Shown: in pieces, positions 36,286-44,952 of the stretch
How the letters are laid out: the number at the start of each line of letters is the position of its first letter
How positions within the stretch are numbered: the stretch's first letter is position 1
NCBI GenBank assembly: GCA_964405435.1
Contig: CAYOOD010000017.1
Coordinates: 1-64,000, forward strand
Direction: 5' to 3'
Length of the DNA stretch: 64,000 nt
DNA from: DVEG01 sp964405435
GTDB taxonomy: Bacteria; Cyanobacteriota; Cyanobacteriia; Cyanobacteriales; Oscillatoriaceae
Made by a program: the position numbers and the translations under genes
The notes under the pieces: generated by a model
What the model was told of the DNA's origin: nothing
What the model saw: only the letters and a program-made list of their open reading frames with translations
The model's database searches: none

Positions 36286-38118
36286 ATGTCGAATTTGACT
36301 GATATTGCACAGACCCGAATTGACCGACGCCAGCCTGAATCGACTGGGCAAGGCGTCAGCAACACCGACCGAAACCGCCGTTCTAACTTGCTCGATCGCA
36401 GAGAACAGCGGCGCTCGGCGATTGACTTAGAACAGCCGGTGGGGCGATTGATTGACTTGACCAGTTCCCTAGTGAACAAGTTTAAAGGCGCAGCCTCCGA
36501 TTACGAGCAGGGGAATAAGTGGTACAAGCGGGGTCGGTACGATCTGGCGATCGCGGCTTACGAGAAAGCCCTTCAACTCAAACCCGAATTGCATCCGGCT
36601 TGGTTGCAGGTGGGTTTGGCGCTAGAAAAATTGCAGCGCTACAGTGAGGCGATCGCGGCTTACGACAAGGCGCTGCAACTCCAGTCGGACGACCACTGGG
36701 GCTGGACTTTTCGCGGCAGAGCCCTCTACCACTTGCAGCAATATTCTCAAGCGATCGCTTCTTTCGATCAAGGCATTCAAACCGATCCGAACCGCCACGA
36801 AGCCTGGTACTTTCAAGGTCGGTGCTTTGAAGCCCTGCAGCAGTACCAGGCGGCGGCGGATTCCTACCGCAAAGCGTCTCAACTGATGCCGAAATTTCAA
36901 CCCGTTTGGCATCACCTCGGCTGCGCGCTCGTGCAATTGCAGCAATATTCGGAAGCGGCAGAGGCTTTCGAGCGATCGCTGCGTTTGAAAGGAGATGATT
37001 TCGACAGTTGGCTGAATTTAGCCATCACCCTAACGATCCTCAAACGCTACGATGCCGCGATCGCCTCGTGCGATCGGGCGCTGCAGCTCAATCCGAAAAA
37101 CTTAGAAGCTTGGCTGAATCGCGGGCGGGCTTTGGAGCAGTTGCAGCGCTACACCGATGCGGTCAAATCCTACGACCAGGCGATTATCCTCCAGCCTGAT
37201 TCCTATGCTGCCTGGTATTGCAAGGGAATGGCCCTCAAGCACCAGTGGTCGGAAGCGGCGATCGCCTGTTTTGACAAGGCGATTCAACTGCAGCCTTCTG
37301 TTCCCCAAGCTTGGCACGGGCGGGGTGTGGTGCTGGCGGAATCGGGACAGTACGAGGCCGCGCTCGCTTGCTTCGACCAGGCAACGAAACTGCATCCCAA
37401 TTATAAAGAAGCTTGGTTGGGGCGGGGAAGTGCCCTCTACGGATTGCGCCGCTACAAAGACGCGATCGTCGCCTACAGCAATGCCATTCAGTTGCAGCCG
37501 GATTACCCCGACGCTTGGTTCCGCAGGGGCGAGGCGCTAGAGCAGATACAGCGCTACAATGACGCGATCGCGGCGTATGACAAAGTAATTCAAATGCACC
37601 CCCATGACTCCCAGTGGGCTTACCGCTGCTGGTCAAAACGCGGTCATGCCCTGGAGGCGCTGCGGCGGTACGAGGAAGCGATCGAAGCCTACGACCAAAT
37701 GATTTTGCTCTATCCCAATGACGCAGACGCGCGGCTGAAACGCGGCGGGGCTCTGGAACTGCAAAACCTCTTCCCAGAAGCGCTGGCAACTTACGACCAA
37801 GCCCTGGCCACTTGGCCGGAGAATTACACGCTCTGGCTCAGACGCGGCAAGGTGCTGAGCAAAATGCAGCGGCACGCCGATGCTTTGGCCAACTACGACC
37901 GGGCCATTCAACTGCACCCCGGTCAGTATGAGGGGTGGTTGCGGCGCGGCGAGGTCCTCGAAACCCTGCAGCGCTACAAGGAAGCGGTGAGTTCTTATGG
38001 CATCGCGATGGAAATCAAGCCCGACAGCAATGAGGCGATGCAGAGTTACCAGCGAGCGATCGCCAAAGCTGGGACGAACCCATTAGAGAGTTTCTACACC
38101 GTCGGAGGGCGATCGTAA
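36286..38118 (+). CDS. TPR-repeat protein
   Basis: 610 residues. Residues 1-70 are polar and Arg-rich without a signal peptide. From about residue 72 the protein is an almost unbroken superhelix of about fifteen 34-residue TPRs, each of the form WYxRGxALExLQRYxEAIAA YDKALQLxP. The repeats are tightly conserved, for example LEQIQRYNDAIAAYDKVIQM and LEALRRYEEAIEAYDQMIL. Such proteins are protein-interaction scaffolds, and nothing here gives a specific partner. The TPR type is the same as in the two kinase-TPR genes downstream (38968 and 44953), so the domains were probably shuffled within this region. The ATG at 36286 is the first in frame. Confidence 0.92.
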   Translation: MSNLTDIAQTRIDRRQPESTGQGVSNTDRNRRSNLLDRREQRRSAIDLEQPVGRLIDLTSSLVNKFKGAASDYEQGNKWYKRGRYDLAIAAYEKALQLKPELHPAWLQVGLALEKLQRYSEAIAAYDKALQLQSDDHWGWTFRGRALYHLQQYSQAIASFDQGIQTDPNRHEAWYFQGRCFEALQQYQAAADSYRKASQLMPKFQPVWHHLGCALVQLQQYSEAAEAFERSLRLKGDDFDSWLNLAITLTILKRYDAAIASCDRALQLNPKNLEAWLNRGRALEQLQRYTDAVKSYDQAIILQPDSYAAWYCKGMALKHQWSEAAIACFDKAIQLQPSVPQAWHGRGVVLAESGQYEAALACFDQATKLHPNYKEAWLGRGSALYGLRRYKDAIVAYSNAIQLQPDYPDAWFRRGEALEQIQRYNDAIAAYDKVIQMHPHDSQWAYRCWSKRGHALEALRRYEEAIEAYDQMILLYPNDADARLKRGGALELQNLFPEALATYDQALATWPENYTLWLRRGKVLSKMQRHADALANYDRAIQLHPGQYEGWLRRGEVLETLQRYKEAVSSYGIAMEIKPDSNEAMQSYQRAIAKAGTNPLESFYTVGGRS

Positions 38119-38372
38119 CTGGAGCGGGAGAGGGGGCGGGGGGAGCGTTTCACGCGCACCCCTCGTTTTTACAAGTTTCCTGAGACGGTCTTCCTAGAGG
38201 CTTCTTTATCAAAACCGCTTTGTTTTTGCAGTGATGGAAATCACCAAAATTTTAAAATTTTATCACCGATTAACAGCCACTAAAATCACAAAGAAAATCC
38301 CGGATTGAGTTGATTATGAGGGATAGGGCGAAACTTTAGCGGTACGTCAGGTTTTTACAGTCAAGGAGAGCC

Positions 38373-38660
38373 ATGCAAATGATTGCCAACACGCTCAGAA
38401 ATACTCTAGAACGAGAAAGTGGGGGTGCAGCCGTCCCTGACGTAGTGGAATGGATGTCCGAATATCAGTTCATCGTCGGCTTCTTTGAAGCAGTCAAGAA
38501 AACGACACACCTGCTGACTGAAGGGGACAGCCGAGAAGATGGCCACTGCTCGGCAACGGCTGAAGGTGAATTGATCCTCACCGATGAAGCCAAGGATGTT
38601 TTGAGATCCAACTTCCACGACGCTCACTGGGAGTATTTAGAAAATTACCTTTTGGGGTAA
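38373..38660 (+). CDS. Small hypothetical protein
   Basis: 95 residues, acidic and soluble, with no signal peptide or membrane segment. Start ATG 38373 is preceded by AAGGAGAG with good spacing. Visible stretches are VPDVVEWMSEYQFIVGFFEA, a His/Cys-containing segment EDGHCSATAEG, and a C-terminal WEYLENYLLG. I do not recognise a family. It has its own terminator (38820-38851), so it is a separate transcript between the TPR gene and the kinase gene. Confidence 0.8.
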   Translation: MQMIANTLRNTLERESGGAAVPDVVEWMSEYQFIVGFFEAVKKTTHLLTEGDSREDGHCSATAEGELILTDEAKDVLRSNFHDAHWEYLENYLLG

Positions 38661-38819
38661 GAGAGAGCCGCTAATTGAAGAAAAGCTAAAAAGTAAAAAA
38701 AGTTTAATAGGGCATTTTTGAGCAATGCAGGGCTGCTTTCTTCCAGGGTTCGCCAGCGAACGGAGCATTGCAGGGACAGGGAAAAATTAAAAGTTTTTTA
38801 TAACACGGACGTAAGGTAG

Positions 38820-38851
38820 GCAGCTTATTGGCAATAAGCTGCAACTTTTTT
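38820..38851 (+). terminator. Terminator of the 95-residue gene
   Basis: A perfect 10-bp stem GCAGCTTATT / AATAAGCTGC with loop GGC, then AACTTTTTT. Confidence 0.9.
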
Positions 38852-38877
38852 GAGTTTTAAAAGTTAGCGAGCGATTT

Positions 38878-38888
38878 TGTGCCAAAAT
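38878..38888 (+). promoter_or_regulatory. Shared leader element upstream of kinase gene
   Basis: TGTGCCAAAAT, 79 nt before the ATG. The same or nearly the same element lies before the other two kinase genes (44885-44895 and 50258-50268). It may be part of a promoter; its role is unknown. Confidence 0.4.
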
Positions 38889-38967
38889 GAAAAGCAGCGA
38901 TCGCTCAACCCAGGCTGGTTGAGAGAAACTCGCTTCCCGGGCAAACCCTTGACAAACGTCTGGACTC

Positions 38968-41730
38968 ATGGTAGGAAATACAATCGGCGGGCGCTATCAG
39001 ATCGTCAGCCAGTTGGGGCAAGGCGGTTTTGGCACGACCTTTTTAGCGCGCGATCGCCACTTGCCGGGGCAGCCCCCCTGCGTCGTCAAGCAACTGTCGC
39101 CGAAAAATACCGATCCGGGCAATTTGCGGGCAGCTCGGCGCTTGTTCGAGCGGGAAGCAGAAGTTTTGTATCGCTTGGGCAACTGCGATCGGATTCCGCA
39201 ACTGTTCGCCCACTTTCAAGAGGGAACGGAATTTTACTTAGTGCAGGAATTCATAGAAGGCAAGGATCTGAGTAAAGAACTCACTCCCGGCAAAAAACTC
39301 AGCGAAGAACAAGCGCTCGCGCTTTTGGAAAATATTTTAGAAGTTTTGGCGATCGTACACCAAAACAACGTCATCCACCGCGACATCAAGCCTTCCAACT
39401 TAATCAGGCGCAAGCAGGATGACAAAATAGTTTTAATTGACTTCGGAGCCGTCAAGCAAATTAACACCCAAGTAATTGACTCGCACGGGCAGACGAGTTT
39501 CACCATTGCCATCGGCTCCCCCGGCTACATGCCTAACGAACAAATGGCAGGGAAACCTCGCTTGAGCAGCGACATCTATGCAGCGGGAATAGTTGCCATT
39601 CAAGCCCTCACCGGCTGGCATCCCCGGAAACTGCCAGAAGATATGAAAACCGGGGAAATCCTCTGGCGCGACAAAGCCAAAGTCAGCGCCAAACTGGCAG
39701 AGATTATCGATAAGATGGTGCGCTGCGATTTCAGACAGCGCTACCCGTCAGCAGAAGAGGCGCTTTCTGCGTTGAGAGATTTGCCTGCTATAATTGCACC
39801 GGCTGGCGGTGAAAAGGAAACTCAAACTGAATCCCGCGATTATTGGGGGTGGTTGAAACAAGGCTCGAAATTCTACCAGCAGCAGCAGTATGAAGAAGCG
39901 ATCGCCTGCTACGCCCGCGCCGCTCAAATAATCCCCCACGATCCCCTAGCCTGGATGAAGCAAGCTAAGGCACTCTCTTGCGCGGGGCGAAACGAAGAAG
40001 CACTGCTCTGTTACGATCGCGTCATTCAAATGATCCCTAAAAACTATTGGGCTTGGCATGACAAAGGCGAAACGTTGGAAACAATGCAGCGATACGAAGA
40101 AGCCGCTCAATGCTATGAGACAGCCGTGCAAATCAAGCCCGACTTTGACTCAGCCGTTGCGGGAAAAGAGCGATGCCAGTTCGCCGCGACTCAATCCAGA
40201 ACGCCAGCAAAAGCAACCGATTTAGGTAATTCTGCATCAGGGGAAGGCTGGAGAAAATTGCAGGATTTGCTAGCTGCCGGAGAGTGGAAAGAAGCGGATC
40301 GGGAAACGCGGGCGATTCTCCTGCAAGTAGCAGGACGAAAAAAAGAAGGCTGGTTGAGAATTCAAGATTTAGAAAATTTTCCCTGTCAACAGTTGCACGC
40401 TCTCGATGAACTGTGGGTAAAATACAGTCACGGACGCTTCGGCTTCAGCGTGCAGCAGCGGATTTGGCATAACACTACTGCGACAGAAGAAATCGGAGAG
40501 AAAGCGCTTAATTTTGCCGAATATGTGGGATGGCACGCTAATAATTCCTGGATAAATTGCGACGATCTCAACTTCAGTTTGAATGCTCCAGAAGGGCACC
40601 TCCCCGCACCCGTAGCACCCGCCGGCTTGGGGGTGTCGAGGCGGTTGTTACTACAGGTGCTTTTCGATCGCCTGGAAACTTGCAAAGTGGTTGAGACGGC
40701 GCGGGTTTCGCCAGACATTTCAACAGTGACTTTCAGAGGCAATATTTTAACTTTCGAGAGAATTTCAGTCATCCAAGGAGATATTACCAAACAACAGGTA
40801 GACGCGATCGTAAATGCCAGCAATAAAGCGCTTTCAGGAAGTGCTGGAGTCGATCGCGCCATTCAAAATGCCGGCGGCTGGGAGCTGCGACGAGCCTGCC
40901 TGAAACTCGGCGGCTGCGATATCGGCGAAGCGAAAATAACCCAGGGCTACAAGCTATCGGCTAAGTGGGTTATTCACACAGCAGGTCCCGCATGGCTTGG
41001 GGGAAATTATGGAGAGGATAGGAATCTGGCTCGCTGTTACAACAGTTGTTTGACTTTGGCAGCACAACACCCGATCCGAACGATCGCTTTTCCAGGTATC
41101 AGCACCGGAATACAGGGGTTTCCAATCGAGCGCGCTTCTAAAATTGCGGTTTGGACAGTTCAGCGTTTTTTAGAAAAAAATAACTCGATTGATAAGGTAA
41201 TTTTTATGGCCTTCGATCCAGATAGCTACCAATGTTATTTAGACGCGATTGCGGAAATTAAAAATTTAGGCGATAATAAGAGAAGCCAGGAAGTGGACTG
41301 GACTCGACTAAAAACTCTGCTGGCGGCGGGAAAATGGCAGTCAGCCGATCGCGAAACGTGGGCGATAATGCTGAAGGTATGCGATCGCGAAAAAGAAGGC
41401 TGGCTCAGAGATGAAGATATAGAAAACTTTCCCTGTTCCGAATTGCGCGTGCTGGATGGATTTTGGGTAAAATACAGTGGCGGGCGCTTTGGCTTCAGCG
41501 TGCAGCGGCGCATCTGGCAGAGTGTCTGGAGTAAGGAGCAGACAGACGCGGAAATTCATAGAAATTTCGGCGATCGCGTGGGGTGGCGCGTCAGTGACAA
41601 CTGGCTCCCTTACAAAGACCTTAATTTCAGCCTGCTTGCGCCAATCGGGCACCTGCCGGCTGGTTATATTGTCTCGTGGCATGGATGGATTAGGCGGTTG
41701 TTTTCGCGCCTAGAAATTTGCAACCTTTAA
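38968..41730 (+). CDS. Ser/Thr kinase-TPR-GUN4-macro-GUN4 fusion protein
   Basis: 920 residues. Kinase about 8-270: glycine loop LGQGGFGTT, Lys in CVVKQL, HRDIKPSN (H137-D139) and DFG (158-160), so it should be active. TPRs at about 292-395. First GUN4 domain about 428-575 (LLAAGEWKEADRETRAILLQ ... WVKYSHGRFGFSVQQRIW). Macro domain about 592-765: DAIVNASNKALSGSAGVDRA, CDIGEAKITQGYKL, IHTAGPAW and ISTGIQGFPIERA, closest to the MacroD/YmdB type, which bind ADP-ribose or remove it from proteins. Second GUN4 domain 778-918, clearly a duplicate of the first. No membrane segment. GUN4 domains bind tetrapyrroles in Gun4 itself; here binding is unproven. The order suggests a regulator joining phosphorylation, ADP-ribose and possibly tetrapyrrole signals. 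codA follows 12 nt later. Confidence 0.93.
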   Translation: MVGNTIGGRYQIVSQLGQGGFGTTFLARDRHLPGQPPCVVKQLSPKNTDPGNLRAARRLFEREAEVLYRLGNCDRIPQLFAHFQEGTEFYLVQEFIEGKDLSKELTPGKKLSEEQALALLENILEVLAIVHQNNVIHRDIKPSNLIRRKQDDKIVLIDFGAVKQINTQVIDSHGQTSFTIAIGSPGYMPNEQMAGKPRLSSDIYAAGIVAIQALTGWHPRKLPEDMKTGEILWRDKAKVSAKLAEIIDKMVRCDFRQRYPSAEEALSALRDLPAIIAPAGGEKETQTESRDYWGWLKQGSKFYQQQQYEEAIACYARAAQIIPHDPLAWMKQAKALSCAGRNEEALLCYDRVIQMIPKNYWAWHDKGETLETMQRYEEAAQCYETAVQIKPDFDSAVAGKERCQFAATQSRTPAKATDLGNSASGEGWRKLQDLLAAGEWKEADRETRAILLQVAGRKKEGWLRIQDLENFPCQQLHALDELWVKYSHGRFGFSVQQRIWHNTTATEEIGEKALNFAEYVGWHANNSWINCDDLNFSLNAPEGHLPAPVAPAGLGVSRRLLLQVLFDRLETCKVVETARVSPDISTVTFRGNILTFERISVIQGDITKQQVDAIVNASNKALSGSAGVDRAIQNAGGWELRRACLKLGGCDIGEAKITQGYKLSAKWVIHTAGPAWLGGNYGEDRNLARCYNSCLTLAAQHPIRTIAFPGISTGIQGFPIERASKIAVWTVQRFLEKNNSIDKVIFMAFDPDSYQCYLDAIAEIKNLGDNKRSQEVDWTRLKTLLAAGKWQSADRETWAIMLKVCDREKEGWLRDEDIENFPCSELRVLDGFWVKYSGGRFGFSVQRRIWQSVWSKEQTDAEIHRNFGDRVGWRVSDNWLPYKDLNFSLLAPIGHLPAGYIVSWHGWIRRLFSRLEICNL

Positions 41731-41742
41731 GAGAGCCTTTTT

Positions 41743-42996
41743 ATGTCTGAAAAGTCCTATAATTTAATCCTGCGTCAAGGGCAGTTAGTCACTGGGGAAC
41801 GAGTAGATATTGCGATCGAGGATGGCAAAATAGCAGCGATCGCGCCGGAAATCAGCGAGAGCGCCGCCGCCGAAATCCCCCTCAATGGCAAGCTAGTAAG
41901 TCCCCCCTTTGTCGAGTCACACATCCACCTCGACTCTGCCCTGACGGCAGGCGATCCCCGCTGGAATCAGAGCGGCACCTTATTTGAAGGGATAGAAATC
42001 TGGGCAGAGCGAAAGCTATATTTGAGCGTGAACGATGTCAAAAAACGCGCCATAGAAACCCTCAAACAACAAGCCGCTCAGGGGGTTCTCTTCGTTCGCA
42101 CCCACGCCGACGTCAGCGAATCCACCCTCACCGCCTTGCAAGCTTTATTGGAAGTGCGGGAAGAAGTGAAAAACTGGCTAACCGTGCAAGTCGTCGCCTT
42201 TCCTCAAGATGGGATATACGGCAAGCCAGAAAATGAAAAACTGCTGAAAAAAGCCTTGAAAATGGGAGCCGATGCAGTAGGCGGCATTCCCCACTACGAA
42301 TTTACCCGCGAAGATGGGGTGCGTTCCGTCGAGCGCATTTTTGAATTAGCCGAAAAACACGACAAACTGATAGACATCCACTGCGACGAGATAGACGACG
42401 AACAATCCCGCTTTTTAGAAGTCGTCGCCGCTGGCGCGATACGCAGCGGCATGGGGGCGCGAGTCACCGCCAGCCACACGACAGCATTCGGCTCGTACAA
42501 CAACGCCTATGCGTATAAATTAATGGGATTATTGGAGCGATCGCAAATCAACTTTATCGCCAATCCCCTGATTAACATCACCCTGCAAGGGCGCGCCGAT
42601 ACCTATCCCAAACGCCGGGGCGTCACGCGGGTAAAAGAATTGTGGCAGCGCGGCTTAAATGTATCCCTCGGACACGACTGCATACAAGATCCGTGGTACA
42701 GTTTGGGAACGGGTAACATGCTCGATGTCGCCTACATGGCCGTTCACGTCTGCCAGATGACGGGCATGGCAGAAATTGACGCCTGTTATGACATGATAAC
42801 CGGTAACGGAGCCCGCACCTTGCAGCTAGAGAATTACGGCATCGAAGTAGGGAAGCCGGCAAATTTAATCGTCTTGGATGCCGACAGCCGCTATGAAGCC
42901 ATCCGGCGGCGGGCGACGGTGCGCCACGTCATCTCGCGGGGGAAATTACTCGCTGAAACCGAAGCGCCTGTCACAAAGTGGAATGGCAAAGGGTAA
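41743..42996 (+). CDS. codA: Cytosine deaminase
   Basis: 417 residues of the amidohydrolase fold, the length of E. coli CodA. It converts cytosine to uracil and ammonia for pyrimidine salvage. Metal and catalytic residues are visible: VESHIHLDSAL (HxH), VRTHADVSE, GIPHYEFTRED, IDIHCDEIDDEQSRFLE (metal His, catalytic Glu), ASHTTAFGSYNNAYA and LGHDCIQDPWYSLGTGNML (metal Asp). Start ATG 41743 lies 12 nt after the stop of the kinase fusion gene, with AGAGAG upstream, so the two are probably co-transcribed. The ammonia released is a nitrogen source. A functional link to the kinase is possible but not shown. Confidence 0.95.
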   Translation: MSEKSYNLILRQGQLVTGERVDIAIEDGKIAAIAPEISESAAAEIPLNGKLVSPPFVESHIHLDSALTAGDPRWNQSGTLFEGIEIWAERKLYLSVNDVKKRAIETLKQQAAQGVLFVRTHADVSESTLTALQALLEVREEVKNWLTVQVVAFPQDGIYGKPENEKLLKKALKMGADAVGGIPHYEFTREDGVRSVERIFELAEKHDKLIDIHCDEIDDEQSRFLEVVAAGAIRSGMGARVTASHTTAFGSYNNAYAYKLMGLLERSQINFIANPLINITLQGRADTYPKRRGVTRVKELWQRGLNVSLGHDCIQDPWYSLGTGNMLDVAYMAVHVCQMTGMAEIDACYDMITGNGARTLQLENYGIEVGKPANLIVLDADSRYEAIRRRATVRHVISRGKLLAETEAPVTKWNGKG

Positions 42997-43115
42997 TTCA
43001 GGGCATCAGGCATGGGCATGGGGAGCGATTAAATTATGTGTAGGGGGATTCTCGCGATCGCTTTTCCTCCACAACAGGTAATATTCCTATAAAGTACCGC
43101 AGGAAAAACAGCGCC

Positions 43116-44345
43116 ATGAGTGACAATCCCAATCAACCCAGAAAATACGATGCCGTTCTTGGCGGGCAATCTCCACCGCCCGTGGGTGGCGTGGTTTTGG
43201 GAGGGATTGAAGGCGTGAGGCGGCGCTTGGCGTCAAATGTTGCCGAGCCGCAACTGAAAGCCCTGCAAGATGCGCTCAAATATGGCGAAGCCGGCATAGA
43301 CGCTGCGATCGCAACCTTGCAAAACGCATCCGGCGACGTGCTGTGGATGGCTTACAGCATCCTGCGAGATCTAGAAAATCCCAAAGCCAAACAAGCCCTG
43401 CTCTCCTATCAGTGGAAAGTTCACGAATTTCGACGGCTGTATGCAGGCGGGGAAAAGAATTTTACCAGTATCAATCTCAGCGGATGCAACCTGATGGGAG
43501 CAGATTTAAAAAAAATCTGTCTCGTCGGAGCCAATCTCGCGCAAATCAATCTCGCCCATGCCTGCCTGAAAGGTGCCGACTTCAGCCATGCCAACTTGAG
43601 CGGCGCAAACCTCAGAGGGATTGACTTCAGAAATGTCAATCTCAGCCGCGTCAACCTCAGTCATGCTGATTTGAGCGGAGCCAATCTCACAAGTCTCAAC
43701 CTCAGCGGCGTAAATTTCAACGGTGCCTGCCTGGAAGGTGCTTGCTTGGAAGCAGCCGATTTGAGCAACGCCGATTTGAGCAATGCCAATTTGAAAGGTG
43801 CCCAGTTGAAGCTTGCCAATTTGTGCGGTGCCGCCATCAACGAAGCAACCTTACTCGATACTAAATGGCGTTTGGTGTGGGAAATCGTCACCCGCAAAGC
43901 CGAGGGGCGAGACTTGAACAATGCCGACTTGAGCCATGCTAAATTGTGGGATGCCAATCTCAGCAGTGCTAACCTGAGCAGCGCCAATTTAGAAAATGCC
44001 GATCTCAGTCGCGCCAAACTCTGGGGCGCTAATCTGAATTGCGCTCGCCTGAGCGGTGCCAATCTCAGCGATGCCTGTCTGAACGATGCTAATTTGGGAA
44101 ATGCCAATTTGGAGAATGCCGACGTCAGAAATGCGGACTTTCAAAATGCCAAATTGTCCGGTGTTCTGCTGAGCGGTGCCGACATTCGGGGCGCGATCCT
44201 TATCGGTGCGGATCTTCAAAATGCCAAATTGCGAGCGGCAAAACTGCGCGATGCTGACTTGAGCGGTGCCAATATAGAAGGGGTAAATTTGCAGGAAGCC
44301 GACTCCCACGGCTGCACGCTGCCTGATGGCAAACCCGCTTGTTAA
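43116..44345 (+). CDS. Pentapeptide-repeat protein, soluble
   Basis: 409 residues. Residues 1-115 are not repetitive; they contain helices that could be HEAT-like (PQLKALQDALKYGEAGIDAA, DVLWMAYSILRDLENPKAKQ). From about residue 118 onward the protein is A(D/N)LxX pentapeptide repeats (ANLSGANLRGIDFRNVNLSR), broken once by a non-repeat insert near 245-265 (DTKWRLVWEIVTRKAEGRDL). Pentapeptide repeats form a right-handed quadrilateral beta-helix. There is no signal peptide or membrane helix, so it is cytosolic. Function unknown; some family members mimic DNA, but charge alone does not argue for that here. It has an own start and starts about 120 nt after codA. Confidence 0.93.
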   Translation: MSDNPNQPRKYDAVLGGQSPPPVGGVVLGGIEGVRRRLASNVAEPQLKALQDALKYGEAGIDAAIATLQNASGDVLWMAYSILRDLENPKAKQALLSYQWKVHEFRRLYAGGEKNFTSINLSGCNLMGADLKKICLVGANLAQINLAHACLKGADFSHANLSGANLRGIDFRNVNLSRVNLSHADLSGANLTSLNLSGVNFNGACLEGACLEAADLSNADLSNANLKGAQLKLANLCGAAINEATLLDTKWRLVWEIVTRKAEGRDLNNADLSHAKLWDANLSSANLSSANLENADLSRAKLWGANLNCARLSGANLSDACLNDANLGNANLENADVRNADFQNAKLSGVLLSGADIRGAILIGADLQNAKLRAAKLRDADLSGANIEGVNLQEADSHGCTLPDGKPAC

Positions 44346-44952
44346 TTTGCCAGAATTGGGAATTGGTAATTGGTAAGCGGCTCTTAAAGCGCTAGCAAAT
44401 TCTTTGCCGCAGCTAGGCAATTATTAGGCGATTTTTCGACAAAGTGCTCACTTTGAAATTAGTAATTTTTATAAACCGCAAAGATGCAGAGGGCGCAGAG
44501 GAAGAGGAGGGCAAGAGGTCTTTAGGGTTGCAAACAAAATATTGATAGCGGCTGTCAGGTGGATGAATTACAGAACAGAAACCCGTTTTTTTTTGCAGAA
44601 ACCCGGTTTCTCAGTACAGCCGTTCATCAATTAATTAGGAACGCGATAATTTTGTTCGATTGGGATTTATCCTTGCCCAAGCAGTCGGAAATTTTTTATG
44701 TGTATCATTGAAAAAAAGCTGCTAATCTGCAGCCATTTCCTAAACTAATCCCTGTAAGTCAGGTTGCCGATCGCTCAGATGCTCCTCTAGGGTGCCAAGC
44801 TGAACCGTGCCAAGCAGCAGAATGTCAAGTCAGCGGGTGCCGTGCTGGCGATTGCCCGAACTGGCAGGAACACTTTTGCGAGTTTGTGCCAAAATTTAAA
44901 TCAGCCATCTGGCTGAAACCTTTACAAACTTCCACGAAACGGCACTTGTCTC
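44346..44952. other. Intergenic region with repeat fragments and a pentapeptide-like remnant
   Basis: About 600 nt. It contains fragments of common cyanobacterial repeats (CCGCAAAGATGCAGAGGGC; GCAGAAACCCGGTTTCTC). In one frame (44791-44916) it reads GAKLNRAK and SAGAVLAIA before a stop, faintly like a pentapeptide-repeat end. The leader element of the next kinase gene lies at 44885-44895. No intact gene is supported. Confidence 0.4.
44885..44895 (+). promoter_or_regulatory. Shared leader element upstream of second kinase gene
   Basis: TGTGCCAAAAT, 57 nt before the ATG at 44953, identical to the element at 38878-38888. Confidence 0.4.

Larger units (their letters stand above)
38661..38967. 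other. Intergenic region with terminator and kinase leader element
   Basis: About 307 nt. It holds the terminator at 38820-38851 and the TGTGCCAAAAT element at 38878-38888 that recurs before the other two kinase genes. No gene is seen. Confidence 0.5.
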
